The notes: generated by a model from the sequence alone, not told the origin. DNA of 64,000 nucleotides from Kosakonia quasisacchari (GCF_004331415.1 NZ_SJOP01000007.1:62001-126000), one strand, 5' to 3'. Counted from the stretch's first letter, positions 31,732 through 43,100 are shown. A program made the numbers and translations.

Positions 31732-32591
31732 TCTGGCATCTCTTTTTCCAGCCGTTTATCGAATTTGGCTTTATGCGCCGCGCATTGGTGGTGTGTCTGG
31801 CGCTCTCCATCAGCACCACGGCGTTGGGCGTTTTTTTGCTACTTCGCCGCATGAGCCTGATGGGGGATGCGCTGTCGCACGCCATTTTGCCCGGCGTCGC
31901 GGTGGGCTATTTGCTGAGCGGGATGTCGCTGCTGGCGATGAGTATCGGCGGTTTTATCGCGGGGATCACCGTCGCGCTGGTGGCGGGCTGGGTTAGCCGC
32001 CGCACGCCGCTCAAAGAGGACGCCAGCTTCGCCGGTTTCTACCTCGGCTCGCTGGCGCTCGGCGTCACGCTGGTTTCGCTGCGTGGTTCCAGTGTCGATC
32101 TGCTGCATCTGCTGTTTGGCTCGATTCTGGCGGTCGATCGCGACTCGGCGCTGTTTGTCGCGGGCGTAGCCAGCCTGACGCTGATGGTATTGGCGTTTTG
32201 CTATCGCGGAATGGTCAGTGAAGCGTTCGACAGCGCGTTTTTGCAGGTTAACGCACCGCGTGCGCCGGGCCTGCTGCATGGGCTGTTTCTGGCATTGCTG
32301 GTGCTCAATCTGGTGGCTGGCTTTCAGGTGCTCGGTACATTGATGGCAGTGGGCGTGATGATGCTTCCTGCCGTAGCGGCGCGCTGCTGGGCGCGGACAT
32401 TACCCGGATTATTGCTGCTGGCAGCCAGCATTGGTGCGTTGTGCGCCTGGCTTGGGTTAAGCCTGTCGTGGGTGGCGGGATTGCCCGCCGGACCGGCGAT
32501 TGTGCTGACCGCCAGTGTTGTCTTCTTTTTTTCCATTTTATTCGGCACGCGCAGTGGGCTGGCTCACAGCCTGCGCGCACTTTTAACCTAG
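31728..32591 (+). CDS. Metal (zinc-type) ABC transporter permease
   Basis: This 287-residue membrane protein of the ZnuB/ABC-3 family has about eight hydrophobic segments. Conserved pieces are RRMSLMGDALSHAILPGVAV and GTLMAVGVMMLPAVAARCWA. It forms the inner-membrane channel for the ATPase at 31057 and the binding protein at 32601. Genes overlap or abut, so the operon is tight. Confidence 0.92.
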   Translation: MIWHLFFQPFIEFGFMRRALVVCLALSISTTALGVFLLLRRMSLMGDALSHAILPGVAVGYLLSGMSLLAMSIGGFIAGITVALVAGWVSRRTPLKEDASFAGFYLGSLALGVTLVSLRGSSVDLLHLLFGSILAVDRDSALFVAGVASLTLMVLAFCYRGMVSEAFDSAFLQVNAPRAPGLLHGLFLALLVLNLVAGFQVLGTLMAVGVMMLPAVAARCWARTLPGLLLLAASIGALCAWLGLSLSWVAGLPAGPAIVLTASVVFFFSILFGTRSGLAHSLRALLT

Positions 32592-32600
32592 CAAGGGGAA

Positions 32601-33482
32601 ATGATGAAACGGACAGGGTTTATTTTGGCGCTGGCGCTCGGCCTGGTGGTTCAGGGCGCAATGGCAAAAACATTAAATGTGGTCGCCAGCTTCTCGATTC
32701 TGGGCGATATCACCCAGCAGGTTGGCGGCGATCACGTCAAAGTGACGACGTTGGTGGGGCCGGATGGCGATCCGCACACCTTTGAACCTTCGGCGAAAGA
32801 CAGCGCACTGCTTAACAGTGCCGATGTGGTGGTGGTGAACGGCCTGGGGCTGGAAGGTTGGCTGGACCGTCTGGTGAAAGCCTCTGGCTTTAAAGGCCAG
32901 CTTGTTGTCGCATCAACCGGCGTTTCAACGCACACGCTGGAAGAAGATGGTGCAACGGTGACCGATCCTCACGCCTGGAACAGCGCCGCGAATGGTGCAC
33001 TGTACGCAAAAAATATTCTTGCCGCGTTGGTGAAAGCCGATCCGGCTGACGAAGCCGCGTTGAATGCCTCCGGTCAGCGTTATATCGACCAGTTAAACAA
33101 GCTGGATAGCTGGGCGAAAGAGCGTTTCAGCGCGGTGCCGCAGGCGAAACGCAAAGTGCTGACCAGCCACGACGCCTTTGGCTACTTTGCTCGCGCTTAT
33201 GGCGTTGATTTCATGGCGCCGCAAGGCATCTCTTCTGAAAGTGAAGCCAGCGCCGCACAGGTGGCCTCGCTTATCAAACAGATCAAAGCCGATGGTGTGA
33301 AAGTGTGGTTTATGGAAAACCAACTGGATCCACGGTTGGTGAAACAGATCGCCAGCGCCACTGGCGCGCAACCGGGGGGCGAGCTTTACCCGGAAGCACT
33401 CAGTGCCAAAGGCGGGGTGGCAGATACCTATCAGAAAGCCTTTCGTCACAACGTCGACACTATCTATAACAGCATGAAGTAA
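32601..33482 (+). CDS. Periplasmic zinc-type metal-binding protein of ABC transporter
   Basis: This 293-residue cluster A-I binding protein has a Sec signal (about residues 1-22, cut after QGAMA). Likely ligands are His in DGDPHTFEPS, His in TDPHAWNS, His in LTSHDAFGYFARAYG and an acidic residue near GELYPEALS. A third His instead of Glu is the pattern of zinc (ZnuA) rather than manganese (PsaA) proteins. It lacks the long His-rich loop of E. coli ZnuA. The operon is absent from this position in E. coli and looks like an insertion between mltB and pncC. Confidence 0.9.
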   Translation: MMKRTGFILALALGLVVQGAMAKTLNVVASFSILGDITQQVGGDHVKVTTLVGPDGDPHTFEPSAKDSALLNSADVVVVNGLGLEGWLDRLVKASGFKGQLVVASTGVSTHTLEEDGATVTDPHAWNSAANGALYAKNILAALVKADPADEAALNASGQRYIDQLNKLDSWAKERFSAVPQAKRKVLTSHDAFGYFARAYGVDFMAPQGISSESEASAAQVASLIKQIKADGVKVWFMENQLDPRLVKQIASATGAQPGGELYPEALSAKGGVADTYQKAFRHNVDTIYNSMK

Positions 33483-33499
33483 CCGGCAGTAAGCCACGC

Positions 33500-33524
33500 A
33501 GGCCGGCGCTCGCTGGCCTTTTTT
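33500..33524 (+). terminator. Intrinsic terminator of the zinc ABC operon
   Basis: The stem AGGCCGGCG / CGCTGGCCT (one G-T pair, CT loop) is followed by TTTTT, 18 bp past the binding-protein stop. Confidence 0.88.
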
Positions 33525-33618
33525 CGGAAGCCTCCTCGTAAAGTCGCCATCCCGTCCCCATCTTTTCGCGGAAAGTGGTATCTTTTCCGCCACAGTTTTT
33601 AGACGCACGGGAGCCATC

Positions 33619-34112
33619 ATGACGGACAATGAATTAATGCAGCTCAGCGAACGCATCGGACTGGCGCTTAAGGCGCGCGGCGCGACGCTGACGACGGCAG
33701 AATCCTGTACCGGCGGCTGGGTGGCGAAGGTGATCACCGATATCGCTGGCAGTTCCGCCTGGTTTGAACGCGGGTTTGTTACCTACAGTAATGAAGCGAA
33801 AGCCCAAATGATTGGCGTACAACCCGCCACGCTGGATGCGCACGGCGCGGTCAGCGAGCAGGTGGTGGTCGAGATGGCGATCGGTGCGCTGAAAGCGGCG
33901 CGCGCCGACTATGCGATTTCTATCAGCGGCATTGCCGGGCCAGATGGCGGCAGCGACGAGAAACCCGTTGGCACTGTTTGGTTTGGTATTGCCAGCGTCA
34001 GCGGGAAAGGGATCACACGCCGGGAATGCTTCCCTGGCGATCGCGAAGCGGTGCGCAGACAGGCAACCGCCTATGCCCTGCAAACCCTTTGGCAACATTT
34101 TCTACAAAATGC

Positions 34113-34116
<4 letters not shown>
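33619..34116 (+). CDS. pncC: Nicotinamide-nucleotide amidohydrolase PncC
   Basis: This 165-residue CinA C-terminal family enzyme has TTAESCTGGWVAKVITDIAG (catalytic Ser), FVTYSNEAKAQMIGV and SGIAGPDGGSDEKPVGTVWF. It deamidates NMN to NaMN in pyridine nucleotide recycling. It lies directly upstream of recA, as in E. coli (ygaD). Confidence 0.95.
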
Positions 34117-35270
<1,154 letters not shown>

Positions 35271-35287
35271 TAGTTTGAATGGTAATC

Positions 35288-35317
35288 AAGGGCTGCTGAT
35301 GCAGCCCTTTTGCTTTT
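35288..35317 (+). terminator. recA terminator
   Basis: The perfect stem AAGGGCTGC / GCAGCCCTT with loop TGAT is followed by TTGCTTTT. It lies between recA and recX. In E. coli, recX is expressed by leak-through of the equivalent hairpin. Confidence 0.88.
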
Positions 35318-35338
35318 CTACGAACACAGGATTAATCC

Positions 35339-35839
35339 ATGTCTGATAGTCCTTCTCGCCGCTCCGCCGTTTCCCGCCTGCGCGACCGGGCAATGCGGAT
35401 TCTGGCAATGCGCGATCACAGCGAAAAAGAGTTTCGTCGCAAATTAACCGCGCCAGTATTGGGTAAAAACGGCCCGGAAGAACTGGATATCACGCCGGAA
35501 GAGATAGAAGAGATCGTTGCGTGGTGTCTGGAGCATAACTTTCTTGATGACATGCGCTTTGTGCGCCAGTTTATCGCCAGTCGCGCGCGCAAAGGTTATG
35601 GTCCGGCGCGCATTCGGCAGGAATTAAATCAGAAAGGGATCTCGCGAGAAGACAGCGAAAGCGCGCTACGCGAATGCGATATTGATTGGGTGGAGAGTGC
35701 CCGTGCACAGGCGCAGCGCAAATATGGCGAACCGCTACCGACCGAGTATGTCGCGAAAGTGAAAGTGCAGCGTTTTTTGCTCTATCGCGGCTTTATGCAG
35801 GAAGATATCCAGGAGATATGGCGAAATTTTGCCGACTGA
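35339..35839 (+). CDS. recX: RecA regulatory protein RecX
   Basis: This 166-residue, helix-rich protein has [19 protein letters not shown], the [20 protein letters not shown] core and a C-terminal [17 protein letters not shown]. It caps and destabilises RecA filaments. It lies 68 bp after recA, downstream of the leaky terminator. Confidence 0.95.
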   Translation: MSDSPSRRSAVSRLRDRAMRILAMRDHSEKEFRRKLTAPVLGKNGPEELDITPEEIEEIVAWCLEHNFLDDMRFVRQFIASRARKGYGPARIRQELNQKGISREDSESALRECDIDWVESARAQAQRKYGEPLPTEYVAKVKVQRFLLYRGFMQEDIQEIWRNFAD

Positions 35840-35968
35840 GCGCATACGGGATTTTACTTCGCAGTAAAGAAAACTTATCTTATTCCCACTTTTTCCAGTA
35901 GCTGGCGCGTTTTCCATGTATGGCAACGGGCGGTTACCACATTTCGTTAGCTTGATTTCAGGATAATT

Positions 35969-38599
35969 ATGAGCAAGAGCACCGCTGAGATCCGTCAGGC
36001 GTTTCTCGATTTTTTCCATAGTAAGGGACATCAGGTAGTTGCCAGCAGCTCCCTGGTACCGAATAACGACCCGACTCTGCTGTTTACCAACGCCGGGATG
36101 AACCAGTTCAAGGATGTGTTCCTTGGGCTCGACAAACGTAATTATTCCCGCGCTACCACAGCACAACGTTGCGTTCGTGCCGGTGGTAAACACAACGACC
36201 TGGAAAACGTCGGTTACACCGCACGCCATCACACATTCTTTGAAATGCTGGGCAACTTTAGCTTCGGCGACTACTTCAAACATGATGCTATTCAGTACGC
36301 ATGGGAACTACTGACCGGTGAGAACTGGTTCAACCTGCCGAAAGAGCGTCTGTGGGTGACGGTATACGAAACGGACGACGAAGCGTACGAAATCTGGGAA
36401 AAAGAAGTAGGCGTACCGCGCGAGCGAATTATCCGCATCGGCGATAACAAAGGTGCCGCTTACGCTTCTGACAACTTCTGGCAGATGGGCGATACCGGTC
36501 CGTGCGGGCCGTGCACCGAGATTTTCTACGATCACGGCGATCATATCTGGGGTGGCCCTCCGGGCAGCCCGGAAGAAGACGGCGACCGCTATATCGAAAT
36601 CTGGAATATTGTCTTTATGCAGTTCAACCGCCAGGCTGATGGCACCATGGAACCGCTGCCTAAGCCTTCCGTGGATACGGGTATGGGCCTGGAGCGTGTT
36701 GCCGCGGTGCTGCAACATGTGAATTCCAACTACGAAATCGACCTGTTCACGAAGCTGATTCAGGCGGTGGCAAAAGTGACCGGCGCGACCGATTTGGGTA
36801 ACAAATCCCTGCGCGTAATCGCTGACCACATCCGTTCCTGCGCCTTCCTCATCGCCGATGGCGTCATTCCGTCGAACGAAAACCGTGGCTATGTGCTGCG
36901 TCGTATCATTCGTCGTGCGATTCGTCATGGCAACATGCTGGGCGCGAAAGACACCTTCTTCTATAAACTGGTTGGCCCGCTGATCGCGGTGATGGGTTCC
37001 GCCGGGGAAGATCTGCAACGCCAGCAGGCTCAGGTTGAGCAGGTTCTGAAAACCGAAGAAGAGCAGTTTGCGCGTACGCTGGAGCGCGGTCTGGCTCTGC
37101 TGGACGAAGAGCTGGCAAAACTCAAAGGTGACACGCTGGACGGCGAAACGGCTTTCCGCCTGTACGATACGTATGGCTTCCCGGTGGATTTAACCGCCGA
37201 TGTGTGCCGTGAGCGTAACCTGAAAGTAGACGAAGCAGGCTTTGAAGCGGCAATGGAAGAGCAACGCCGCCGCGCGCGTGAATCCAGCGGTTTTGGCGCA
37301 GATTACAACGCGATGATCCGCGTTGATGGTACTTCAGAATTTAAAGGCTATGAGCATCTGGAACTGAACGGCAAAGTGACTGCACTGTTTGTCGATGGTA
37401 AACCGGTGAATGCGATAGCCGCAGGTCAGGAAGCGGTGGTTGTTCTCGATGAGACGCCGTTCTATGCCGAATCTGGCGGCCAGGTGGGCGATAAAGGCGA
37501 ACTGAAAGGTAATGGTTTTACTTTTGCCGTACAGGATACGCAGAAATATGGCCAGGCGATTGGTCATCTCGGTAAGCTGAGTAGCGGCTCGTTGAAAGTA
37601 GGCGACGGTGTGAAAGCGGAAGTTGATGAAGTGCGTCGTGCGCGCATCCGCCTGAACCACTCTGCCACCCACCTGATGCATGCCGCGCTGCGCGATGTTC
37701 TCGGTACGCATGTTGCGCAGAAAGGCTCGCTGGTCAATGACAAGGCGTTGCGCTTTGACTTCTCCCATTTCGAAGCCATGAAACCGGTAGAAATCCGCGC
37801 GGTTGAAGATCTGGTGAACGCGCAAATTCGTCGTAATCTGCCGATCGAAACGCATGTCATGGATCTGGAAGCGGCGAAAGCGAAAGGCGCAATGGCGCTG
37901 TTTGGTGAGAAATATGATGATCGCGTTCGCGTGCTGAGCATGGGCGACTTCTCTACCGAACTGTGTGGCGGGACTCATGCAACGCGTACCGGTGATATCG
38001 GGCTGTTCCGCATTGTGTCCGAATCCGGTACTGCAGCGGGTGTGCGCCGTATTGAAGCGGTGACCGGTGAAGGCGCGATTGCCAGCCTGCATGCGCAGAG
38101 TGACCAACTGCATGATGTCGCGCAGTTGCTGAAGGGCGATAGCCAGAACCTTGGCGATAAAGTGCGTACTGTTATTGAGCGTACTCGCCAGTTGGAAAAA
38201 GAGTTGCAGCAGCTTAAAGAGCAGGCGGCAGCGCAGGAGAGCGCTAGCCTGTCCGGCAAAGCTATCGATCTTAACGGCGTCAAACTGCTGGTTAGCGAGC
38301 TCGCTGGCGTCGAGCCGAAGATGCTGCGTACCATGGTGGACGATCTGAAAAACCAACTGGGTGCTTCAGTGATTGTGCTTGCCACCGTGGCGGAAGGAAA
38401 AGTTTCTCTGATTGCGGGTGTGTCGAAGGATGTGACTGACCGTGTGAAAGCAGGGGAATTGATTGGTATGGTTGCCCAGCAGGTCGGGGGTAAAGGTGGC
38501 GGACGTCCGGATATGGCGCAAGCCGGTGGTACTGATGCAGCCGCATTGCCTGCCGCTCTCGCCAGTGTAAAAGACTGGGTAAGCGCTAAGCTGTCATAA
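35969..38599 (+). CDS. alaS: Alanyl-tRNA synthetase
   Basis: This 876-residue class II synthetase has a catalytic core with [16 protein letters not shown] and [20 protein letters not shown]. The editing domain carries zinc ligands in [11 protein letters not shown] and CGGTHA. A C-Ala domain ends in [15 protein letters not shown]. It charges tRNA-Ala and edits Ser/Gly. It is nearly identical in layout to E. coli AlaS. Confidence 0.98.
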   Translation: MSKSTAEIRQAFLDFFHSKGHQVVASSSLVPNNDPTLLFTNAGMNQFKDVFLGLDKRNYSRATTAQRCVRAGGKHNDLENVGYTARHHTFFEMLGNFSFGDYFKHDAIQYAWELLTGENWFNLPKERLWVTVYETDDEAYEIWEKEVGVPRERIIRIGDNKGAAYASDNFWQMGDTGPCGPCTEIFYDHGDHIWGGPPGSPEEDGDRYIEIWNIVFMQFNRQADGTMEPLPKPSVDTGMGLERVAAVLQHVNSNYEIDLFTKLIQAVAKVTGATDLGNKSLRVIADHIRSCAFLIADGVIPSNENRGYVLRRIIRRAIRHGNMLGAKDTFFYKLVGPLIAVMGSAGEDLQRQQAQVEQVLKTEEEQFARTLERGLALLDEELAKLKGDTLDGETAFRLYDTYGFPVDLTADVCRERNLKVDEAGFEAAMEEQRRRARESSGFGADYNAMIRVDGTSEFKGYEHLELNGKVTALFVDGKPVNAIAAGQEAVVVLDETPFYAESGGQVGDKGELKGNGFTFAVQDTQKYGQAIGHLGKLSSGSLKVGDGVKAEVDEVRRARIRLNHSATHLMHAALRDVLGTHVAQKGSLVNDKALRFDFSHFEAMKPVEIRAVEDLVNAQIRRNLPIETHVMDLEAAKAKGAMALFGEKYDDRVRVLSMGDFSTELCGGTHATRTGDIGLFRIVSESGTAAGVRRIEAVTGEGAIASLHAQSDQLHDVAQLLKGDSQNLGDKVRTVIERTRQLEKELQQLKEQAAAQESASLSGKAIDLNGVKLLVSELAGVEPKMLRTMVDDLKNQLGASVIVLATVAEGKVSLIAGVSKDVTDRVKAGELIGMVAQQVGGKGGGRPDMAQAGGTDAAALPAALASVKDWVSAKLS

Positions 38600-38618
38600 T
38601 TACAAAGCGAAAGCAGAC

Positions 38619-38640
38619 GCCATAACCTTGCGGTTATGGC
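38619..38640 (+). terminator. Hairpin after alaS
   Basis: The perfect 9-bp stem GCCATAACC / GGTTATGGC with loop TTGC is 20 bp past the alaS stop, followed by GTTGTTG. The remaining 200 bp up to csrA hold the csrA promoters and no gene. Confidence 0.65.
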
Positions 38641-38837
38641 GTTGTTGCCACTACGCTATTGATAACGATAAAGTCAGGTTGAAGTCTTGTATATCGGCTA
38701 AACTTAGGTTTAACAGAATGTAATGCCGTGACTGCTTACACTTAGGTGTTTGTCATCGCTTACTTTTTGGCGTTATATGATGGATAATGCCGGGATACAG
38801 AGAGACCCGACTCTTTTAATCTTTCAAGGAGCAAAGA

Positions 38838-39023
38838 ATGCTGATTCTGACTCGTCGAGTTGGTGAAACCCTCATGATTGGGGATGAGGTCACTGTGACG
38901 GTATTAGGGGTTAAGGGTAACCAGGTTCGTATCGGCGTTAACGCCCCTAAAGAAGTTTCTGTTCACCGTGAAGAGATCTACCAGCGTATCCAGGCTGAAA
39001 AATCACAGCAGTCGAACTACTGA
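38838..39023 (+). CDS. csrA: Carbon storage regulator CsrA
   Basis: This 61-residue RNA-binding dimer begins [18 protein letters not shown] and has the core [20 protein letters not shown] and [18 protein letters not shown]. It binds GGA motifs in 5' leaders and controls glycolysis, glycogen, biofilm and motility. AAGGAG precedes the ATG. Confidence 0.98.
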   Translation: MLILTRRVGETLMIGDEVTVTVLGVKGNQVRIGVNAPKEVSVHREEIYQRIQAEKSQQSNY

Positions 39024-39031
39024 TTATTATC

Positions 39032-39058
39032 GCGTCTCGCTGTTTCCCAGCGAGACGC
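39032..39058 (+). terminator. csrA terminator hairpin
   Basis: The perfect 11-bp stem GCGTCTCGCTG / CAGCGAGACGC with loop TTTCC lies 9 bp after csrA. The sequence after it is only moderately T-rich. Confidence 0.75.
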
Positions 39059-39268
39059 AACACCTCATTCTGATTTTCCCCTCGTTACATTTCCTTTTTA
39101 TTGCACACTCGTTGTTTTCCTCTGTTACCCACTTCCTGGCCTGACGTATGTTCGCTATTTTTCTACAGCGGAACGGCAGAAATTCTGCTGAGAAAACATC
39201 CTTTTTGGCCTTTTTGCAGGCTAATTGCCTGCGAAGTGTGCAAACGATTCAGGGGCTGGAAAAAGTGT

Positions 39269-39296
39269 TTGACTTATAAGTCCCAGAAAGTAATAT
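39269..39296 (+). promoter_or_regulatory. Promoter of the tRNA operon
   Basis: TTGACT (39269-39274) and TAATAT (39291-39296) are 16 bp apart. They are followed by a GC-rich discriminator (GTGCGCCACGC), typical of stringently controlled stable-RNA promoters. The 300-bp stretch 39064-39360 otherwise shows no gene. Confidence 0.75.
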
Positions 39297-39360
39297 GTGC
39301 GCCACGCAGCGACGATGAGTCCTTAACAAGTTCTTCGAAGCACTCGAAAGAGACGCGTGT

Positions 39361-39453
39361 GGTGAGGTGGCCGAGAGGCTGAAGGCGCTCCCCTGCTAAG
39401 GGAGTATGCGGTCAAAAGCTGCATCCGGGGTTCGAATCCCCGCCTCACCGCCA
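39361..39453 (+). tRNA. serV: tRNA-Ser (GCU anticodon)
   Basis: The 93-nt type II tRNA has acceptor arms GGTGAGG/CCTCACC, anticodon GCT in CCCTGCTAAGG, a long variable arm, the T-loop GGTTCGAATCC and encoded CCA. First gene of the ser-arg tRNA array, as in E. coli serV. Confidence 0.96.
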
Positions 39454-39457
39454 TTTT

Positions 39458-39534
39458 GCATCCGTAGCTCAGCTGGATAGAGTACTCGGCTACGAACCGA
39501 GCGGTCGGAGGTTCGAATCCTCCCGGATGCACCA
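39458..39534 (+). tRNA. argV: tRNA-Arg (ACG anticodon), copy 1
   Basis: The 77-nt tRNA has acceptor arms GCATCCG/CGGATGC, anticodon ACG in GGCTACGAACC, T-loop GTTCGAATC and encoded CCA. It starts 4 bp after tRNA-Ser. Confidence 0.96.
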
Positions 39535-39596
39535 TCTTGCTCAGTGTGGCGAGGTAACGCAGCACTGAATCAGCGTTGTAAAGTAAGTTTCCCGAT

Positions 39597-39673
39597 GCAT
39601 CCGTAGCTCAGCTGGATAGAGTACTCGGCTACGAACCGAGCGGTCGGAGGTTCGAATCCTCCCGGATGCACCA
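39597..39673 (+). tRNA. argY: tRNA-Arg (ACG anticodon), copy 2
   Basis: Identical in sequence to the copy at 39458. It is separated by a 62-bp spacer ending TTTCCCGAT, which recurs before the next copy. ACG is read as ICG after deamination. Confidence 0.95.
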
Positions 39674-39736
39674 TTCTTGCTCAGTACGCCGATGATATGC
39701 AGATATGAATCTGCGTTGTAAATAGCATTTCCCGAT

Positions 39737-39813
39737 GCATCCGTAGCTCAGCTGGATAGAGTACTCGGCTACGAACCGAGCGGTCGGAGGTTCGAATCCT
39801 CCCGGATGCACCA
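39737..39813 (+). tRNA. argZ: tRNA-Arg (ACG anticodon), copy 3
   Basis: Identical to the other tRNA-Arg copies. Its 63-bp upstream spacer resembles that before copy 2, which indicates past tandem duplication of a gene-plus-spacer unit. Confidence 0.95.
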
Positions 39814-39988
39814 TCTTCTTGATACATCAGCCTAATCATTCTTTCAGCTCTGGCGAACATTATTGCCGGAATCAGAAAGGACGTTGCTGTTTCAGCAATG
39901 GTCTGAAGGCGAGGCAAATCCGAGTTATCTTCCCGGATTTGTTTGGTCATGAAGGTTTGAATCTGTAACGTAATTACGTCTTACCGAT

Positions 39989-40065
39989 GCATCCGTAGCT
40001 CAGCTGGATAGAGTACTCGGCTACGAACCGAGCGGTCGGAGGTTCGAATCCTCCCGGATGCACCA
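39989..40065 (+). tRNA. argQ: tRNA-Arg (ACG anticodon), copy 4
   Basis: Identical to the other copies, after a longer spacer of 175 bp. Last tRNA of the operon. The 266-bp gap from here to yqaB holds no recognisable gene. Confidence 0.95.
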
Positions 40066-40331
40066 TCTTCTGCGATACCCCAGTCGATTTATTCTCTCCG
40101 GTTTAGTGGATGTTACCGCTGCCATCAGCAAGAATAATGCTGCTTCGACAAGAGTCTGCAAGCTAAACAAAGCCATTCTCCAGACCGCATCACCTTCGCA
40201 AAACACAAAACTTCGTCTCACCAGTTACCCCAGCCAAATCATGCCAACATAATGCTTCTGACTTGCTGGCAGCGACAAAAATCACTGTTTACGTTAAAGT
40301 AACTGTTTGTTATCCGCTTTGTGAGAACATG

Positions 40332-40898
40332 ATGTACGAACGTTACGCTGGTCTGATTTTCGATATGGACGGCACTATTCTTGATACAGAACCAACTCAC
40401 CGTAAAGCCTGGCATGAAGTGCTCGGGCGTTATGGTATGCGTTTTGACGAACAGGCGATGATTGGGCTTAACGGCTCTCCAACCTGGCGTATCGCGCAAT
40501 CCATTATTGAAGCCAACCAGGGCGATCTCGATCCTCATCTATTGGCTCAAGAAAAGACGGCGGCTGTAAAAGCGATGCTGCTGGACTCTGTTCGCCCATT
40601 ACCGCTTATCGAGGTGGTGAAAGAGTGGCATGGTCGTCGTCCTATGTCGGTAGGAACAGGCAGCGAAAGCGCAATTGCGGAAGCGCTGCTGGCACACCTT
40701 GGACTGCGGGGTTACTTTGACGCCGTTATTGCAGCCGATCATGTTAAACATCACAAACCCGCGCCCGATACTTTCCTGCTTTGTGCACAAAGCATGGGGG
40801 TGGAACCGACGCAGTGCATCGTTTTTGAAGATGCAGATTTCGGGCTTCAGGCGGCGCGTGCAGCCGGTATGGACGTCGTGGACGTACGCTTATTGTGA
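40332..40898 (+). CDS. yqaB: Fructose-1-phosphate / 6-phosphogluconate phosphatase YqaB (HAD family)
   Basis: This 188-residue HAD hydrolase has the nucleophile motif FDMDGTILDTEP, motif II GTGSESAIAE and motif IV FEDADFGLQAAR. It is nearly identical in pattern to E. coli YqaB. The start at the second of two adjacent ATGs (40329/40332) gives MYERYAGLIF, as in the homologue. The extension to 40263 is not supported. Confidence 0.95.
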   Translation: MYERYAGLIFDMDGTILDTEPTHRKAWHEVLGRYGMRFDEQAMIGLNGSPTWRIAQSIIEANQGDLDPHLLAQEKTAAVKAMLLDSVRPLPLIEVVKEWHGRRPMSVGTGSESAIAEALLAHLGLRGYFDAVIAADHVKHHKPAPDTFLLCAQSMGVEPTQCIVFEDADFGLQAARAAGMDVVDVRLL

Positions 40899-41323
40899 GT
40901 GACGCGCTGTCGCTGTTGTCGCTGTTTTCCAGCAGCTTTCTCAGTGCCACGCTGTTGCCTGGCAATTCTGAGGTCGTGCTGGTTGCAATGTTAATTTCTC
41001 ACGTTAGTCAGCCCTGGCTTCTTGTTGTAATAGCAACAATGGGTAATAGCCTTGGAGGGCTGACTAACGTTATTCTTGGGCGTTTCTTCCCACAGCGTAA
41101 AACATCGCGCTGGCAGGAAAAAGCGACCGACTGGCTTAAACGATACGGCGCGGCAGCGCTGTTATTAAGCTGGGTGCCTGTTATAGGCGACTTGCTGTGC
41201 CTGCTGGCAGGCTGGATGCGCCTGTCTTGGGGGCCAGTACTGATTTTTTTATGCCTTGGCAAAGCGTTGCGCTATCTGGCGATCGCCTTTGTAACGCTGC
41301 AAGGTATGACGTGGTGGCACTAA
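40895..41323 (+). CDS. yqaA: YqaA-family inner membrane protein (SNARE-associated/DedA-like)
   Basis: This 142-residue membrane protein starts at GTG 40895, which overlaps the yqaB stop. It contains FLSATLLPGNSEVVLVAMLI, MGNSLGGLTNVILGRF and WVPVIGDLLCLLAGWMRLSW, as in E. coli YqaA of the VTT/DedA-like group. Its transport role is not defined. Confidence 0.93.
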   Translation: MSDALSLLSLFSSSFLSATLLPGNSEVVLVAMLISHVSQPWLLVVIATMGNSLGGLTNVILGRFFPQRKTSRWQEKATDWLKRYGAAALLLSWVPVIGDLLCLLAGWMRLSWGPVLIFLCLGKALRYLAIAFVTLQGMTWWH

Positions 41324-41403
41324 TTGGACTGAGTGAGTGACCTTTAATCGTCAACCATTACAATTATGCTTAATAAAATGATTATGACAGGCGGGAGGTC
41401 AAT

Positions 41404-42948
41404 TTGATCCCGGACGTATCACAGGCGCTGTCCTGGCTGGAAAAACATCCTCAAGCTCTGAAGGGGATACAACGCGGTCTTGAGCGTGAAACGCTGCGCG
41501 TAAATGCGGATGGCTCTCTGGCAACTACGGGTCACGCGGCTGCGCTTGGCTCAGCGCTGACCCATAAATGGATCACCACCGATTTTGCTGAAGCGCTGCT
41601 GGAATTTATCACTCCGGTAGATGGCGATATCGATCATATGCTGACCATCATGCGCGATATTCATCGCTACACTGCGCGCCAGATTGGCGACGAACGCATG
41701 TGGCCGTTGAGTATGCCGTGCTATATCAAGGATGGTCAGGATATTGAGCTGGCGCAGTATGGCACTTCCAATATCGGGCGCCTGAAAACGCTCTATCGCG
41801 AAGGGCTGAAAAATCGCTATGGCGCACTGATGCAAACCATTTCCGGGGTGCATTACAATTTCTCGCTGCCGATGGCCTTCTGGGAAGCGAAAAGCGGCAG
41901 TACTGATAAAGAATCGGTATCGGAAGGTTATTTCCGCCTCATCCGCAATTACTACCGGTTTGGCTGGGTTATACCGTATCTGTTTGGCGCTTCGCCAGCA
42001 ATTTGCCCGTCGTTCCTGCAAGGGAAACCGACAACGCTGCCGTTTGAGAGAACGGCGAACGGTATGTACTACTTGCCTTATGCGACCTCATTACGCCTGA
42101 GCGATCTCGGCTATACCAATAAATCGCAAAGCAATCTCGGTATTACATTCAATAATCTGCACGACTATGTGGTGGCCCTGAAACGCGCAATCAAAACGCC
42201 TTCTGAGGAATACGCCAAAATTGGTCTGAAGAAAGAGGGCAAATACTTACAGATCAACACCAATATTCTGCAGATTGAAAACGAGCTATATGCACCGATT
42301 CGCCCGAAACGTGTGACTCGCAGTGGCGAAACGCCATCGGATGCATTGCTACGTGGCGGGATTGAGTACATCGAAGTTCGTTCTCTGGATATCAACCCGT
42401 TCACCGCTATTGGCGTTGATGAGCAGCAGGTGCGTTTCCTCGATCTGTTTATGGTCTGGTGCGTGTTGGCTGATGCGCCGGAAATGAGCAGCGATGAGCT
42501 GCTGTGCACCCGTACTAACTGGAATCGCGTGATACTGGAAGGGCGTAAACCCGGTTTGACGCTCGGCATTGGCTGCGAAACCGCACAGTTCCCGCTTGCT
42601 CAGGTAGGTAAGGATCTGTTTAGCGATTTGAAACGAGTAGCGCAGACGCTGGATGGCGTGTACGGTGGCAAAGAGTACGAAAAAGTGTGCGACCAGTTGG
42701 TTGCCAGCTTTGACGATCCGGAATTGACATTCTCTGCGCGCATTCTGCGGTCAATGATTGATAATGGTATTGGCGGCACGGGAAAAGCGCTGGGCGACCA
42801 GTACCGCTCGCAGCTGCGTGAAGAGCCATTGGAAATTTTGCTCGAGGAAGATTTTATCGCCGAGTGCAAAGCGTCGCTGGCGCGTCAGGCCGAGGTTGAA
42901 GCCGGGGATACGGAGTCATTCGAGGCGTTACTCGCGCGCCACGCCTGA
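41404..42948 (+). CDS. gshA: Glutamate-cysteine ligase GshA
   Basis: This 514-residue proteobacterial-type ligase starts at TTG (41404) after GGGAGGTCAA, as E. coli gshA also does. It has [20 protein letters not shown], the ATP-binding core and the [16 protein letters not shown] motif. It makes gamma-glutamylcysteine, the first step of glutathione synthesis. Confidence 0.97.
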   Translation: MIPDVSQALSWLEKHPQALKGIQRGLERETLRVNADGSLATTGHAAALGSALTHKWITTDFAEALLEFITPVDGDIDHMLTIMRDIHRYTARQIGDERMWPLSMPCYIKDGQDIELAQYGTSNIGRLKTLYREGLKNRYGALMQTISGVHYNFSLPMAFWEAKSGSTDKESVSEGYFRLIRNYYRFGWVIPYLFGASPAICPSFLQGKPTTLPFERTANGMYYLPYATSLRLSDLGYTNKSQSNLGITFNNLHDYVVALKRAIKTPSEEYAKIGLKKEGKYLQINTNILQIENELYAPIRPKRVTRSGETPSDALLRGGIEYIEVRSLDINPFTAIGVDEQQVRFLDLFMVWCVLADAPEMSSDELLCTRTNWNRVILEGRKPGLTLGIGCETAQFPLAQVGKDLFSDLKRVAQTLDGVYGGKEYEKVCDQLVASFDDPELTFSARILRSMIDNGIGGTGKALGDQYRSQLREEPLEILLEEDFIAECKASLARQAEVEAGDTESFEALLARHA

Positions 42949-42956
42949 TACAAAAG

Positions 42957-43030
42957 AAAAAGGCCACATCTCTGTGGCCAAAATTTCATCTCTGAAGTTC
43001 AGGGATGATGATAACAAATGCGCGTCTTTC
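42957..43030 (-). ncRNA. micA: Small RNA MicA
   Basis: Read on the minus strand, the transcript begins GAAAGACGCGCATTTG, followed by TTATCATCATCCCTGAA (seed region for ompA and other porin mRNAs). It ends in the hairpin GGCCACAGAGATGTGGCC plus a U run. It matches E. coli MicA in sequence and position between gshA and luxS, divergent from luxS. It is an Hfq-dependent repressor of outer-membrane protein synthesis. Confidence 0.95.
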
Positions 43031-43036
43031 ATATAC

Positions 43037-43063
43037 TCAGACTCGCACGGGAAAAAAGAGTTC
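43037..43063 (-). promoter_or_regulatory. Sigma-E promoter of micA
   Basis: On the minus strand, GAACTC (-35, 43058-43063) and TCTGA (-10, 43037-43041) are separated by 16 bp, matching the sigma-E pattern. This places micA in the envelope stress response. Confidence 0.88.
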
Positions 43064-43100
43064 ATTTTATTTTTAAAAAATCACTGTCGGAGGTGACTAA

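Noticed and set aside
37334..38356. 340-residue minus-strand ORF inside alaS
   Set aside because: It lies wholly opposite alaS, whose protein matches the family end to end. The antisense frame is open by codon bias only.
39458..40065. Regularly repeated 77-bp units taken as a CRISPR-like array
   Set aside because: The repeats fold as tRNA-Arg with the ACG anticodon and encoded CCA, and the spacers differ in length (62, 63 and 175 bp).
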